Source: Acidaminobacter sp964416305 (GTDB lineage: Bacteria > Bacillota > Clostridia > Peptostreptococcales > Acidaminobacteraceae). Taken from it: 64,000 nt of DNA. Of the stretch, positions 50,782 to 59,803 are shown in pieces. The stretch lies in contig CAYQDM010000016.1 in assembly GCA_964416305.1 (NCBI GenBank), positions 25,792-89,791 of the forward strand. The letters are read 5' to 3'. A model generated the notes under the pieces. That model searched no databases. It was not told the origin of the DNA and saw only the letters and a program-made list of their open reading frames with translations. How positions within the stretch are numbered: the first letter of the stretch is position 1; each line of letters starts with the position of its first letter. A program made the translations under genes and the position numbers.

Positions 50782-51444
50782 TTACATTTTCCTAAAAACA
50801 CCTTTGACGACTCCGAGAATGGATACTTCATCCACAATGATAGGCTCCATGGCCGGATTCTCAGGCTGGAGTCTATAATTTCTCTTTTGTTTATAAAAGG
50901 TTTTTACTGTAGCGCTGTCGTCAATCAAAGCCACCACTATGCTGCCATTTGCCGCGTCCTGCTGCTGTTTGACGAGCACGTAATCCCGGTCGAAAATCCC
51001 GGCGTCAATCATGCTTTCCCCTTGAATCTGCAGCATAAAATAGTCACCCTCAGAAATGAACGATGAGGGGATAGGGAACCGGTCTTCAATATTTTCAACG
51101 GCTAGAATGGGTTTACCTGCGGTAACCTGTCCAACCACCGGTACAAATGCGGTGTGACGCTGTAAATCCATGATTTGCTGTGCATTGACTTCCGCAGCAG
51201 ACGCATTTTCTTTTTTTCGATTGTCATGATCTTCAACAATAGTAATGGCGCGGGGCTTAGTAGGATCTCTACGAATCATGCCCATTTTTTCAAGATCCCC
51301 GAGATAGCCATGTACTGTCGATGGTGATTTCAGATTGACCGCTTCACATATTTCACGGACTGAAGGCGGATATCCTTTGGCCTTGATCTCTTGCCGTATA
51401 AAATCATATACAGCACGTCTGCGCGGCGACATGGAATTTTTCAC
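50782..51444 (-). CDS. lexA: SOS repressor LexA
   Basis: The 220-residue repressor has an N-terminal winged helix (RRRAVYDFIRQEIKAKGYPPSVREI, shown as RRRAVYDFIRQEI and KGYPPSVREI; STVHGYLGDLE) and a C-terminal S24 protease domain with cleavage site Ala-Gly in VTAGKP, nucleophile Ser in GESMIDAGI and Lys in DSATVKTFYK. The GTG at 51444 is chosen because GGAGGG lies 8-9 bases upstream; ATG 51459 and ATG 51432 are alternatives. It controls the LexA boxes around it, including its own. Confidence 0.95.
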   Translation of the reverse strand: MKNSMSPRRRAVYDFIRQEIKAKGYPPSVREICEAVNLKSPSTVHGYLGDLEKMGMIRRDPTKPRAITIVEDHDNRKKENASAAEVNAQQIMDLQRHTAFVPVVGQVTAGKPILAVENIEDRFPIPSSFISEGDYFMLQIQGESMIDAGIFDRDYVLVKQQQDAANGSIVVALIDDSATVKTFYKQKRNYRLQPENPAMEPIIVDEVSILGVVKGVFRKM

Positions 51445-51503
51445 TTCAAGTCCCTCCATTCCCGTTAATTTATAACAAGTATAACACAGCAATTGTAAAA
51501 ATT

Positions 51504-51691
51504 CAAACATTAGTTCTGTTTTTTATGTCAATTGAACCTAAGATTCCGGAAGGGTTTCAAGGCTTTTTTGAAGGATGTTCTCAGCCGATGGTCTTTGTCA
51601 AATACCACAAACAAAACATTTGTTCTAAATTTCTCTTTACACAGAACATACGTTTGTGTATAATGAAGTCAAGAACCAGAACAAATGTTTG
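51504..51691. promoter_or_regulatory. Four LexA (SOS) boxes in the lexA-yneA intergenic region
   Basis: The consensus is GAAC(N5)GTTTG or a near form. Sites are 51504-51516 (reverse, GAACTAATGTTTG), 51613-51625 (reverse, GAACAAATGTTTT), 51644-51656 (GAACATACGTTTG) and 51679-51691 (GAACAAATGTTTG). Site 3 lies between TTTACA (51636-51641) and TATAAT (51659-51664) of the yneA promoter (17-bp spacer). The recA box at 60892 is the same family. Confidence 0.85.
51584..51593 (+). repeat. Copy of the dispersed motif GCCGATGGTC
   Basis: Exact 10-mer between lexA and the yneA-like gene. Confidence 0.7.
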
Positions 51692-51705
51692 GAGGTGCCA
51701 CACCC

Positions 51706-52152
51706 ATGACAAAGTCCATGTCCACAACCATGACTCCATCTACGGCAGGAACGCCTTTTCAAAGAACCTGCCTGTCACAGCCTGCAGCAAGGCCAGCGCG
51801 GATCCGTCCTGAGGTCAATGCACCTCAAAAGCGTATCATTCGTAAAACTTCCAAAAAATCAATCCCTGCAGGTTTTTGGATGGCACTTTTCTCATGGATC
51901 ATTGCCATTTTCATCATGAGCGGCAGCCTGAATGAAACCTTTTCACTGGCAGAAGCAGAGCCTCAACAAATAGAAGTTCAGGTCGAAAAAGGGGACACCT
52001 TGTGGGGAATTGCACAAGAGATCAATACTATCGTTTTCAACCATGAGTATGATGTCAGACATCTGATTTATGCAATAGAGGAAGCCAACGGGCTCGAGAA
52101 TGCCATCATTCATCCAGGCCAGATCCTTGTAATTCCGCTCGATTTGAAATAG
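51706..52152 (+). CDS. yneA: YneA-like SOS cell-division suppressor with LysM domain
   Basis: The 148-residue protein has a polar N-terminal region, one transmembrane helix (IPAGFWMALFSWIIAIFIM, about residues 56-75) and a C-terminal LysM domain (VEKGDTLWGIAQEIN ... HPGQILVIPL). This is the layout of B. subtilis YneA, which delays division during the SOS response. Divergence from lexA and the LexA boxes in its promoter support this role. ATG 51706 is preceded by GGAGGTG. The 55-residue N-terminal region is longer than in YneA. Confidence 0.8.
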   Translation: MTKSMSTTMTPSTAGTPFQRTCLSQPAARPARIRPEVNAPQKRIIRKTSKKSIPAGFWMALFSWIIAIFIMSGSLNETFSLAEAEPQQIEVQVEKGDTLWGIAQEINTIVFNHEYDVRHLIYAIEEANGLENAIIHPGQILVIPLDLK

Positions 52153-52163
52153 AACGCAGAAAA

Positions 52164-52188
52164 AACAGCACAGGTGTGCTGTTTTTTG
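52164..52188. terminator. Terminator after the yneA-like gene
   Basis: AACAGCAC (52164-52171) pairs with GTGCTGTT (52176-52183) with loop AGGT. A T-run follows on the plus strand and an A-run precedes the stem, so it can also stop minus-strand transcripts. Confidence 0.9.
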
Positions 52189-52200
52189 TTTGTAGAATGA

Positions 52201-53430
52201 TTACTCATTAATTGAGTCTTCTTCCGGAAGTTCAGATCCGGCTTCAGGTTTATTTGCAGGTGGGTTCTCCGGTTCTCCCGGCAAAGCTTTGTAATTGGAA
52301 CGAATACCTTTATCAAATTCATCGAGGAGCTCATACTTATTGACTATTTCACGCTTGAGATTCTTCCGGTGGGCCGCATAGAGCTGGGTCGTCGTCACAT
52401 TGTCGTGGTCCAGTAAACTCTGAACGTCATAAATGGAAAAGCCATACTCAATCAAAGAGGAGGCTGCTGTCGCGCGAAGCTTATGCGGACTGTAGCCGTC
52501 GCTTCGGGACGTGCCGAGGGGGATCGAGGTGTATTTCTTCACGAGCTGGCGAATAGCTTTCACCGTCATACGCGTGCCTTGCAGTGACAGAAATAACGCG
52601 TCCTCATAGCCGTCCTGCACAGGAATCAGGCTGCGCTCAAGTTCAAGATACTCGTTCAGAACGGCCTCAATCGACCGGTTTATGGGCATATTGACTTCCT
52701 TGCCGCGTTTTCTGTAGATTTTGAATTCACCGCGTCCAAAATGAAAAGAACTGAGATTGAGCTGCTCCAGTTCACTGAGACGCAGACCATAGGTAGTGAA
52801 CAGCATCAGAATTGCTTTATCTCGGTGTTTGGTCTTTTGCCAATATTGAAGTTCTTTTTCAGTCAGACCTTTACCGGTTTCAACAGCGTCCAGCATGACC
52901 GCCACTTCATCAATTTCCAGTTTTTTGATGGCATCAGGCTGAGGCTTAGGCAGCTTAATTGGATTAAATCCATCCGTAATGTTGCGTTCAATCAGACCTT
53001 CACGGTAGAGATACTTAAAAAACACACTGAGACTGGAGCGCTTTCTGCAAAGTGAACTATTGTGATTTTCCATAAGATAATCATTGTCCTTGCCTGAGAC
53101 TACATATCTGGCACAATATTCACCCATGTAATAATTGATATCCCGCGCATGCAGCTTATTCAGCGTTTCAATTTCGACCAACTGTGTTTCTTCAGCAGCA
53201 GTCAAACGGGTTTCGTGGACGAGATAACGGAAAAAGAATTCCAGATCTCTGAGATATGCCAGGCGTGTATTCAGCGAAACTGCGTTCTTCAAATAGGTAA
53301 AGAAGGGGCTGAGGTAATGGGGCAGCCTGCGTTCAATGGATTGACACAATTCAATGCGTTCATTTTCCTGAAGCACAATGTTGTCAGGCTTAGAGGATTT
53401 GTTATGGATCTTGATAGGCTTATGACTCAT
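52201..53430 (-). CDS. Tyrosine recombinase/integrase (XerC-like)
   Basis: The 409-residue recombinase has an N-terminal core-binding domain (SLNTRLAYLRDLEFFFRYLV) and a catalytic domain with Arg in TYGLRLSELEQLN, the beta-hairpin Lys in YRKRGKEVNM, HKLRATAAS (His and Arg) and LLDHDNVTTTQLYAA (His and Tyr). The Pro/Glu-rich C-terminal tail is unusual. It is probably a chromosomal XerC-type partner of XerD (12.2 kb), since no phage genes are near. The start ATG 53430 has GGAGGTG 12 bases upstream. It is convergent with yneA. Confidence 0.85.
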   Translation of the reverse strand: MSHKPIKIHNKSSKPDNIVLQENERIELCQSIERRLPHYLSPFFTYLKNAVSLNTRLAYLRDLEFFFRYLVHETRLTAAEETQLVEIETLNKLHARDINYYMGEYCARYVVSGKDNDYLMENHNSSLCRKRSSLSVFFKYLYREGLIERNITDGFNPIKLPKPQPDAIKKLEIDEVAVMLDAVETGKGLTEKELQYWQKTKHRDKAILMLFTTYGLRLSELEQLNLSSFHFGRGEFKIYRKRGKEVNMPINRSIEAVLNEYLELERSLIPVQDGYEDALFLSLQGTRMTVKAIRQLVKKYTSIPLGTSRSDGYSPHKLRATAASSLIEYGFSIYDVQSLLDHDNVTTTQLYAAHRKNLKREIVNKYELLDEFDKGIRSNYKALPGEPENPPANKPEAGSELPEEDSINE

Positions 53431-53709
53431 AGTTTCAAGATGCACCTCCAGTGAACTGTTTGATACTATTGGGGTCAGACCTGCATGGACTAAAAGATAA
53501 CTCACATCCGGAGTCAATAGGCGATCGCAGCAGTCCTATTTAATTAACCAAAATTTCTAAAAAACGGGGAGACCTTGGACTCACAAGGTTTGACGAATCC
53601 TAAGCCAATTATAGCTTTTATTTTCTTCTCCGTCAACTATTCCCTAAATATACATTTAAAGAACAGTTGAATTGCAGGCCTAAAGCCCGCTTTCGCGGGC
53701 TGATCAGCT
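53431..53709. other. Intergenic region between purB and the recombinase
   Basis: No ORF is seen. A hairpin AAAGCCCGC/GCGGGCT near 53692 ends purB (minus strand). The rest is AT-rich. GGGGTCAGACC at 53470-53480 resembles the repeats in mutL. Confidence 0.4.
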
Positions 53710-55140
53710 TTATACTTTAAGATCTTGTGCCTGAAGCAAATCCGCTTCATGTGCTTTTAAAATTGGATCTATCTCGTTTTCAATAAATTCTACGACTTGC
53801 TGTGGTGCGCGTCCGACATAATTCTCAGGTTTCAAAATTGCCATTAATTCATCCTGGTTCAGTTTAAAATAATCATCCTTGAGAATTCGTTCAATTAAAT
53901 CATTGCTTCGTCCGTATAGTTTAACTTCTTTGCCGGCTTCCATTGAATGAACTCGAATTCGCTCATGCAGATCCTGACGATCTCCACCGGCTTTGACGGC
54001 TTCCATGATGATGTTTTCCGTCGCCATAAACGGCAGTTCGGCCTCGACATGCCGACGAATCATCTCCGGATAAACCACCAGCCCTGAAACGACATTTAAT
54101 GCAATATCCAGGCATGCGTCGATTGCCAAAAATCCTTCTGGAATTGATACCCTTCTATTGGCAGAATCATCCAGAGTTCTTTCAAACCACTGAGTACTTT
54201 GAGTCATGGCGCTATTTTGTGCATTTGCCATAGCCAGACGGCTGAGTGAAGCAATGCGCTCAGATCGCATTGGATTTCTCTTGTAAGCCATTGCAGAGGA
54301 TCCAATTTGATGTTTTTCAAAAGGTTCTTCAACTTCTTTAAGATGCTGAAGCAAACGCAGATCGTTTGTCATCTTATGCATGGACTGACCGACTTGAGAC
54401 AATGCATTAAGCACTCTGGAATCCAGTTTTCTTGAATACGTCTGGCCACTGACAGGAATGGATCCCTCAAAACCGAATTTAGACACAACGAGATGGTCCA
54501 GTGCTTTAACCTTCTCATGATCCCCATCAAAAAGGCTTAAAAAGCTGGCCTGAGTGCCCGTTGTCCCCTTCACGCCTCTCATTCTGAGCGTTTGAAGTGC
54601 AAAAGTGACTTCTTCATAATCCAGCAGCAAATCCTGCATCCAAAGCGTTGCGCGCTTACCGACTGTAGTCAGCTGGGCAGGCTGAAAGTGTGTGAATCCA
54701 AGTGTTGGCATCTCCTTGTACTCCAGAGCGAAAACCTTGAGTGCAGCCAGCAGGCTCGCCAGCTTTCTTTGAACTAATTCCAGGGCTTCCTTCATAACCA
54801 GTATGTCTGTATTGTCCCCAACATAGGCGCTCGTGGCACCCAGGTGGATAATTGCCCTCGCCTCCGGACAGGCATCACCATAAGTGTGGACGTGTGCCAT
54901 GACATCATGGCGCAGTTTTTTCTCATAAGCTGCAGCCAATTCAAAATCTATGTCTTCAACATGAGCTCTCAATGCATCCAGCTGTTCGTCTGTAATGGCT
55001 AAACCAAGCTCCTGTTCTGACTCAGCAAGAGCGATCCACAGCTTTCTCCAGGTTGAAAATTTCTTCTGACTCGAAAATAATCGGGACATCTCCTTGCTGG
55101 CATAACGCGTTATCAACGGATTTTCATATACTTCACTCAT
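53710..55140 (-). CDS. purB: Adenylosuccinate lyase
   Basis: The 476-residue fumarase-superfamily enzyme works twice in purine synthesis (SAICAR to AICAR, adenylosuccinate to AMP). It has HDVMAHVHTYG (catalytic His), HLGATSAYVGDNTD, THFQPAQLTTVGKRA, the signature region SSAMAYKRNPMRSE (fumarate lyase motif) and EAGKEVKLYGRSNDL. It has its own hairpin terminator and an AT-rich upstream region. The length is normal for the longer PurB subfamily. Confidence 0.95.
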   Translation of the reverse strand: MSEVYENPLITRYASKEMSRLFSSQKKFSTWRKLWIALAESEQELGLAITDEQLDALRAHVEDIDFELAAAYEKKLRHDVMAHVHTYGDACPEARAIIHLGATSAYVGDNTDILVMKEALELVQRKLASLLAALKVFALEYKEMPTLGFTHFQPAQLTTVGKRATLWMQDLLLDYEEVTFALQTLRMRGVKGTTGTQASFLSLFDGDHEKVKALDHLVVSKFGFEGSIPVSGQTYSRKLDSRVLNALSQVGQSMHKMTNDLRLLQHLKEVEEPFEKHQIGSSAMAYKRNPMRSERIASLSRLAMANAQNSAMTQSTQWFERTLDDSANRRVSIPEGFLAIDACLDIALNVVSGLVVYPEMIRRHVEAELPFMATENIIMEAVKAGGDRQDLHERIRVHSMEAGKEVKLYGRSNDLIERILKDDYFKLNQDELMAILKPENYVGRAPQQVVEFIENEIDPILKAHEADLLQAQDLKV

Positions 55141-55406
55141 CCAGGCACCTCTCTCAGCTCTATTTTATCGAACATTTTACGTCTTTTTGTTTAATAAGTT
55201 CGCATTTATTATACCGAACTTTCATTCAGTATTCAAGGGAAAAGAAGACAACTTCAAAGTGGAGAACGGGTGTGACAGGCTTAAGCTGCTGACACCGCCC
55301 CAGCATACAGTGACTGACTTCTCACTTTCTCTCCCCCGCCCATAAACAAAATCCAAAAAATTAAAAAGCCCTGGATCTTTTCAGATCCAGGGCTGCCTTC
55401 ACAAAA
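55141..55406. other. Intergenic region between cold-shock gene and purB
   Basis: Contains the purB promoter region (TATAATAAA on the minus strand near 55210) and the cold-shock gene terminator. No ORF. Confidence 0.4.
55369..55395 (-). terminator. Terminator of the cold-shock gene
   Basis: AGCCCTGGATCT pairs with AGATCCAGGGCT around TTTC, followed by T-rich sequence on the minus strand. Confidence 0.9.
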
Positions 55407-55607
55407 TTATCTTACGACAACAATGTTCTCAGCTTGTGGGCCTTTTTGGCCTTGAGCGACATCAAACGTTACCGTTTGGCCTTCTTCAAGCGTTCTGAAA
55501 CCTGTTGAGTTGATTTGTGAGTAGTGAGCGAAGATGTCCTTGCCGTCTTCTGCTGTGATGAAACCGAAACCTTTGTCTGCGTTAAACCATTTTACTGTAC
55601 CATTCAT
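55407..55607 (-). CDS. Cold-shock protein (CspA family)
   Basis: The 66-residue OB-fold protein binds single-stranded RNA and DNA as an RNA chaperone. RNP1 (KGFGFI) and RNP2 (IFAHYSQI) motifs are intact, and the start MNGTVKWFNADKG is canonical. It has a ribosome-binding site GGAGG before the ATG and its own terminator. The ~170-bp upstream gap to 55781 is AT-rich and may be a long cold-shock leader. Confidence 0.95.
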   Translation of the reverse strand: MNGTVKWFNADKGFGFITAEDGKDIFAHYSQINSTGFRTLEEGQTVTFDVAQGQKGPQAENIVVVR

Positions 55608-55780
55608 AATGAGTACCTCCTAATTTTTTAGTCTTAAACCTTTGCAATGAATATAACTGAGACTTTTTAAAATCAGGGGGTCCACTGAATGGACACCAAT
55701 TCTAAAAACACACGTTAAATCATTTGCTCTTAATTTAAGCAACATCTTATGATACCACTTCGACACCATTATGTCAAACC

Positions 55781-57100
55781 TTATTTACCATTTTCTGCGT
55801 GCTGAACTGCCTCAGCATCCTCTAACTGCAATAATTCTTCCGGAATAGCACTTCCAAATGCGTCTGCCGCAAGTTTGCCCAGAAGCTTATAATAGAGTTC
55901 AGAAACAGCCGGATGGTAGCTCTCAGGATGCTGAATCCTCCCCAAGTCCTTGAGCAGTTCGAAGGCTCCCAGTGATGAAAGTGGTCTCCTTCCCAGACAG
56001 TCAAAGGTTTCATTCAAATGGCTGCGCGCGTACTTATACCCTTTGCCCAGTTCAGACACCAATCTCAGAATATGCGCTCTCAATGCACGCTCAAACTCTG
56101 TGGCCTCAGTGATCTCCTCAAGCAGTTTCCGGAACCACATACCGCTCAGCTCGGGACTATGCGCAGTCAGCTTTCTGCCGCATCGATCCATAGCCATATG
56201 CAGATAATTTAAAGTTTCTCTTCCGTCATTACCTATTTCAGAAATCCGCGCTCTGGACAGCAGCAGCTCCGGAACTAAATCAGAAGCACCTCTTAAAAGC
56301 CGCTCGGCCTCCGCAGCGGCGATATGGCATGTCTCAAAATCACCTGAGATCAGCACGGTGCCAAGTTTCGCCTTGCCCTTAACATGCTCTGACTCAGCCA
56401 GATCTTCGGCCATGGTGAAATAAAATTGCGCCGTTGATAGTTCCTCCCGCGCCAAGAAGGCCTTTGCGACAGTCAAGCACATCTCAGCCCTCAGATCTCG
56501 GGATTCAATGGGCTTAAGATAAACTGACCAGTTCTGCAAATCTTTGAATAACTTCTCTTTCGTCGCCGTTAGTCGCTCAACCCAAATCAACCGCGTCAGC
56601 ATGAGCGCCAGAATCTCCGTGGTCCGTCCTTGACTCTCCGTAACCCGAAGCAAAGCAATGCCCCGGCTTAAGTATCCCAGTGCTTTTTCAGTCTCCCCAC
56701 AGGCTTCACGATATAGCGCCAGCCCATAGTAAGCACTTGCTGCTGCCCAAGGATTCACCTCGCAGCTCTTAGCCAGGTCGTGCAGACTTTCAGCCATTTG
56801 CAGCTCACTTAACTGCTCATAACGGTCGACTTCCGACAAAAAGCGATCAATTAATATCTCTGCCTGTTCTTGGTCGGATTTATATAGCGATCTGAAATCC
56901 TGACCAAGTTCTCTTGTCAAACGGATTTTAAATGTACTGGATCCCATATTTTTATGTGTCAGGTATTGATCAACTGACGACTCACTCATATCAATTTTAT
57001 TTGCAAAGGTTTTCAGATCTCCATAATCGCGCTGAATCTTTTCACGGATCTGCAGCCCCGGAGATTTGATGGCTAAATCATTTTTTCTGAGTTTCTGCAT
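55781..57100 (-). CDS. HTH protein with C-terminal TPR-like repeats
   Basis: The protein has 439 residues. The N-terminus (about 1-60) looks like an XRE-type helix-turn-helix (LKTFANKIDMSESSVDQYLT). The rest is all-helical with TPR-like repeats (AAASAYYGLALYREACGETEKAL, seen as AAASAYYGLAL and EKALGYLSRGIAL; REELSTAQFYFTMAEDLAE). This resembles RRNPP/Rap-Rgg-type peptide-sensing regulators in layout only; no ligand or target can be inferred. It is convergent with nothing and reads toward the cold-shock gene. ATG 57100 was chosen for GGGTGGGGTG upstream; the frame extends to 57166. It lies 82 bp from the spoVS gene. Confidence 0.6.
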   Translation of the reverse strand: MQKLRKNDLAIKSPGLQIREKIQRDYGDLKTFANKIDMSESSVDQYLTHKNMGSSTFKIRLTRELGQDFRSLYKSDQEQAEILIDRFLSEVDRYEQLSELQMAESLHDLAKSCEVNPWAAASAYYGLALYREACGETEKALGYLSRGIALLRVTESQGRTTEILALMLTRLIWVERLTATKEKLFKDLQNWSVYLKPIESRDLRAEMCLTVAKAFLAREELSTAQFYFTMAEDLAESEHVKGKAKLGTVLISGDFETCHIAAAEAERLLRGASDLVPELLLSRARISEIGNDGRETLNYLHMAMDRCGRKLTAHSPELSGMWFRKLLEEITEATEFERALRAHILRLVSELGKGYKYARSHLNETFDCLGRRPLSSLGAFELLKDLGRIQHPESYHPAVSELYYKLLGKLAADAFGSAIPEELLQLEDAEAVQHAENGK

Positions 57101-57182
57101 CTCAGCGTCACCCCACCCAACTTTTTCAAAAAAACAGGAAATTGATGCACTGCACCAATTTCCCACTTCAAATCAAACACCA

Positions 57183-57443
57183 TCATTTCGGTTGTACAAT
57201 CAGTCTGATTGCGGTTCGTTCTTCCCCGTCAATCTCGATGTCTGTAAATGCAGGTACACAAACAAGATCAATGCCGGATGGAGACAAAAACCCTCTGGCA
57301 ATAGCGACCGCTTTTACGGATTGATTGATGGCGCCTGCACCAATAGCTTGAATCTCAGCATGTCCATGCTCGCGAATAACTCCTGCGAGTGCGCCTGCAA
57401 CAGCGTTGGGATTCGAATGTGATGATACTTTCAAGACCTCCAT
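57183..57443 (-). CDS. spoVS: Stage V sporulation protein S (copy 1)
   Basis: The 86-residue SpoVS protein matches the family along its entire length: EVLKVSSHSNPNAVAGALAG, the central INQSVKAVAIARGFLSPSGI and the C-terminal DIEIDGEERTAIRLIVQPK. In B. subtilis SpoVS affects coat assembly and septation after engulfment. AAGGAGG precedes the ATG. It is one of two tandem copies. Confidence 0.93.
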   Translation of the reverse strand: MEVLKVSSHSNPNAVAGALAGVIREHGHAEIQAIGAGAINQSVKAVAIARGFLSPSGIDLVCVPAFTDIEIDGEERTAIRLIVQPK

Positions 57444-57520
57444 GATTGCCCTCCTTACTGAATCGGATCCCTGTTCATTACTGGATCACCCTTATAGTTT
57501 ATATATTGCGATAATTGATG

Positions 57521-57793
57521 CTAAGAGGATATGGATTTTGGCTGTACAATCAGCCGAATGGCCGTGCGTTCTTCACCATCAATTTCTATGTCCGCGAATG
57601 CAGGAATAAAAACAATGTCCACACCGCTAGGGGCTAAAAACCCTCGGGCTATGGCTATGGCCTTGACTGCCTGGTTAATGGCAGCTGCTCCGACTGCCTG
57701 CAGCTCGACTGCGCCGTGCTCTCTGAAAACACCTGCTAATGCACCGGCGACGGCATTGGGACTGGATTTGCCCGATACTTTGAGAACCTCCAT
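57521..57793 (-). CDS. spoVS: Stage V sporulation protein S (copy 2)
   Basis: The 90-residue SpoVS paralog is closely similar to copy 1: EVLKVSGKSSPNAVAGALAG, INQAVKAIAIARGFLAPSGV and EIDGEERTAIRLIVQPKSISS. The upstream ORF includes 7 more residues, but AAAGGAGG places the start at 57793. The two copies lie 77 bp apart, oriented alike, and suggest tandem duplication. They follow rny, as spoVS follows the rny region in B. subtilis, but ymdB is not present here. Confidence 0.93.
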   Translation of the reverse strand: MEVLKVSGKSSPNAVAGALAGVFREHGAVELQAVGAAAINQAVKAIAIARGFLAPSGVDIVFIPAFADIEIDGEERTAIRLIVQPKSISS

Positions 57794-57951
57794 AAATGTG
57801 CCTCCTTTGGTCACTATTATTAATGCTCTGACCCAACTGAATTTTGTCTGCTTTAAATAGGAAGTGAATTGCGTACTAGAGGTGCCTTGAGTCTAATTAT
57901 ACCCATTTATTTATTTTATGAACATAACATGGACAAAACAGGCAAAAAAAA

Positions 57952-57986
57952 ACATAAAACCCAACCCGAAGGGATGGATTTTATGT
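57952..57986 (-). terminator. Terminator of rny
   Basis: On the minus strand ACATAAAATCCATCCC pairs with GGTTGGGTTTTATGT around TTCG and is followed by a run of nine T. Confidence 0.93.
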
Positions 57987-58015
57987 GATGTTCAAAGTCA
58001 ACCTCAGGGCCGTAA

Positions 58016-59566
58016 CTATTTCGCGTAGTCCACAGCTCTGGTTTCCCGAATAACGCTGACCTTGATCTGGCCAGGATAATCGAGTTCATTTTCAATGCGT
58101 TTGCGAAGATCTTTCGCGAGGAGGACAAGTTCGTCATCCGTGACGCGTTCAGGAAGAACCATAACTCTGATTTCACGTCCTGCCTGGATTGCAAACGACT
58201 TTTCGATGCCTTCATAGGAATTCGCGATGCCTTCAAGCGCTTCGAGGCGTTTGATATAGGTTTCGAGAGTCTCTCTTCTTGCACCTGGTCTTGCTGCGCT
58301 AATGGCATCTGCCGCCGTAACGAGTACAGCCTCAACCGTTTGAGGTTCATAGTCGCCGTGGTGTGTGCTCATAGCGTGAATAACTTCATTGGATTCACGG
58401 TACTTTTTGAGGAGGTTCATACCAATCTCAATGTGTGTACCTTCCATTTCGTGGTCGATCGCTTTGCCAATGTCATGCAAAAGTCCCGCCCGCTTGGCGA
58501 TCCTGACATCCGTTCCAAGCTCAGCCGCCATGATGCCGGCCAGATAGGAAACTTCAATGGAGTGACGCAGGACGTTTTGACCATAGCTGGTACGGTAACG
58601 GAGACGACCAAGAAGTTTGATCAATTCAGGATGGAGATTGTGGACACCGGCATCAAAACATGCATTTTCGCCGGCTTCTTTGATGGTCTGATCGATTTCC
58701 TTACGTGCTTTATCGACCATCTCTTCAATTCTCGCTGGATGGATTCTGCCATCAACGATCAGCTTTTCGAGCGCAACTCTTGCAATTTCTCTTCGAATTG
58801 GATCAAAAGATGAAAGAATGACTGCTTCCGGCGTGTCATCAATGATCAGATCGACACCGGTAAGGGTTTCGAGTGCGCGAATGTTACGACCTTCACGGCC
58901 AATAATGCGGCCCTTCATTTCATCATTCGGCAAAGCCACGACCGAGACAGTGGATTCCGCCACATAGTCCGCAGCACATTTCTGAATGGCGTAGGCAATA
59001 ATCTCCTTGGCCTTCTTGCTGCCTTCCTCTTTGGCTTTTGACTCAATGTCCTTGATCATGACGACTGCGTCGTGCTTAACTTCTTTCTCGATGTCGCTGA
59101 GGAGATGGTTTTTCGCCTCCTCTACGGTCAGACCTGAAATTCTTTCGAGTTCCTGGACTTGAGACTCATAGAGTTTTTCGACTTCGGTTTGCTTGACTTC
59201 TACGTCTTTGATTTTTCGATTCAGGGTTTCATCTTTTTTCTCGAGATTTTCAGACTTTTTGTCCAGCGTCTCTTCTTTCTGCAGTACGCGTTTTTCCATA
59301 CGCTGCAGTTCCGCACGCCGTTCTTTGGTCTCTTTCTCGAGCTCATTGCGCAAGTGATGAACTTCTTCTTTCGCTTCGATCAGTTTTTCCTTTTTCAACC
59401 CTTCGGCATTCTTTTCAGCTTCAAGTACAATTTCTTGTGCCTTGAATTCAGCAGAGCCAATCAGCTTCTCAGCAGTTCTCTTTCGAAGCGTGATGCCGAT
59501 GATGATACCAATGGGGATCATGGCGATAATGGCAATGATATAATAGATCTCTTTAATCGTGTTCAC
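58016..59566 (-). CDS. rny: Ribonuclease Y
   Basis: The 516-residue membrane-anchored endoribonuclease initiates mRNA decay. It has an N-terminal transmembrane helix (IIAIIAMIPIGIIIGI), a long coiled coil (about residues 35-170), a KH domain (GRIIGREGRNIRALE) and an HD domain (HSIEVSYLAGIMA, LLHDIGKAIDHE). The start is unclear: the GTG at 59566 overlaps its own GGAGG, whereas an ATT at 59557 sits 8 bases after it (see findings). The operon partner is spoVS downstream. recA is upstream on the same strand. Confidence 0.95.
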   Translation of the reverse strand: MNTIKEIYYIIAIIAMIPIGIIIGITLRKRTAEKLIGSAEFKAQEIVLEAEKNAEGLKKEKLIEAKEEVHHLRNELEKETKERRAELQRMEKRVLQKEETLDKKSENLEKKDETLNRKIKDVEVKQTEVEKLYESQVQELERISGLTVEEAKNHLLSDIEKEVKHDAVVMIKDIESKAKEEGSKKAKEIIAYAIQKCAADYVAESTVSVVALPNDEMKGRIIGREGRNIRALETLTGVDLIIDDTPEAVILSSFDPIRREIARVALEKLIVDGRIHPARIEEMVDKARKEIDQTIKEAGENACFDAGVHNLHPELIKLLGRLRYRTSYGQNVLRHSIEVSYLAGIMAAELGTDVRIAKRAGLLHDIGKAIDHEMEGTHIEIGMNLLKKYRESNEVIHAMSTHHGDYEPQTVEAVLVTAADAISAARPGARRETLETYIKRLEALEGIANSYEGIEKSFAIQAGREIRVMVLPERVTDDELVLLAKDLRKRIENELDYPGQIKVSVIRETRAVDYAK

Positions 59567-59701
59567 CTCCCTTTAAAACATTGTGAGATCAGTCGCAATA
59601 TACGCACTGATCTCATACAATTGTATATCTTTTGAATTAGACTGTCAAGAAAGTGAATCCGCCTAAAACGCTTGTATTTAGGGGATTCTGGGATATTAAA
59701 C

Positions 59702-59745
59702 AGCCCTGCTTGTCAAAAACATCCAACACAGCAGGGCTTTTGTAC
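59702..59745. terminator. Terminator between recA and rny
   Basis: AGCCCTGCT pairs with AGCAGGGCT across 19 bases, with T-rich sequence on both sides. It ends recA (minus strand). Confidence 0.75.
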
Positions 59746-59803
59746 TTATTCAATTGTACATCTTCTCAATCTGAAAAGAACGCGCAGAATCTCAATTCTG
59801 AAA

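Noticed and set aside
52201..53430. Prophage or integrative element marked by the tyrosine recombinase
   Set aside because: No phage, conjugation or attachment-site signs nearby. The recombinase lies in a housekeeping region and looks XerC-like.
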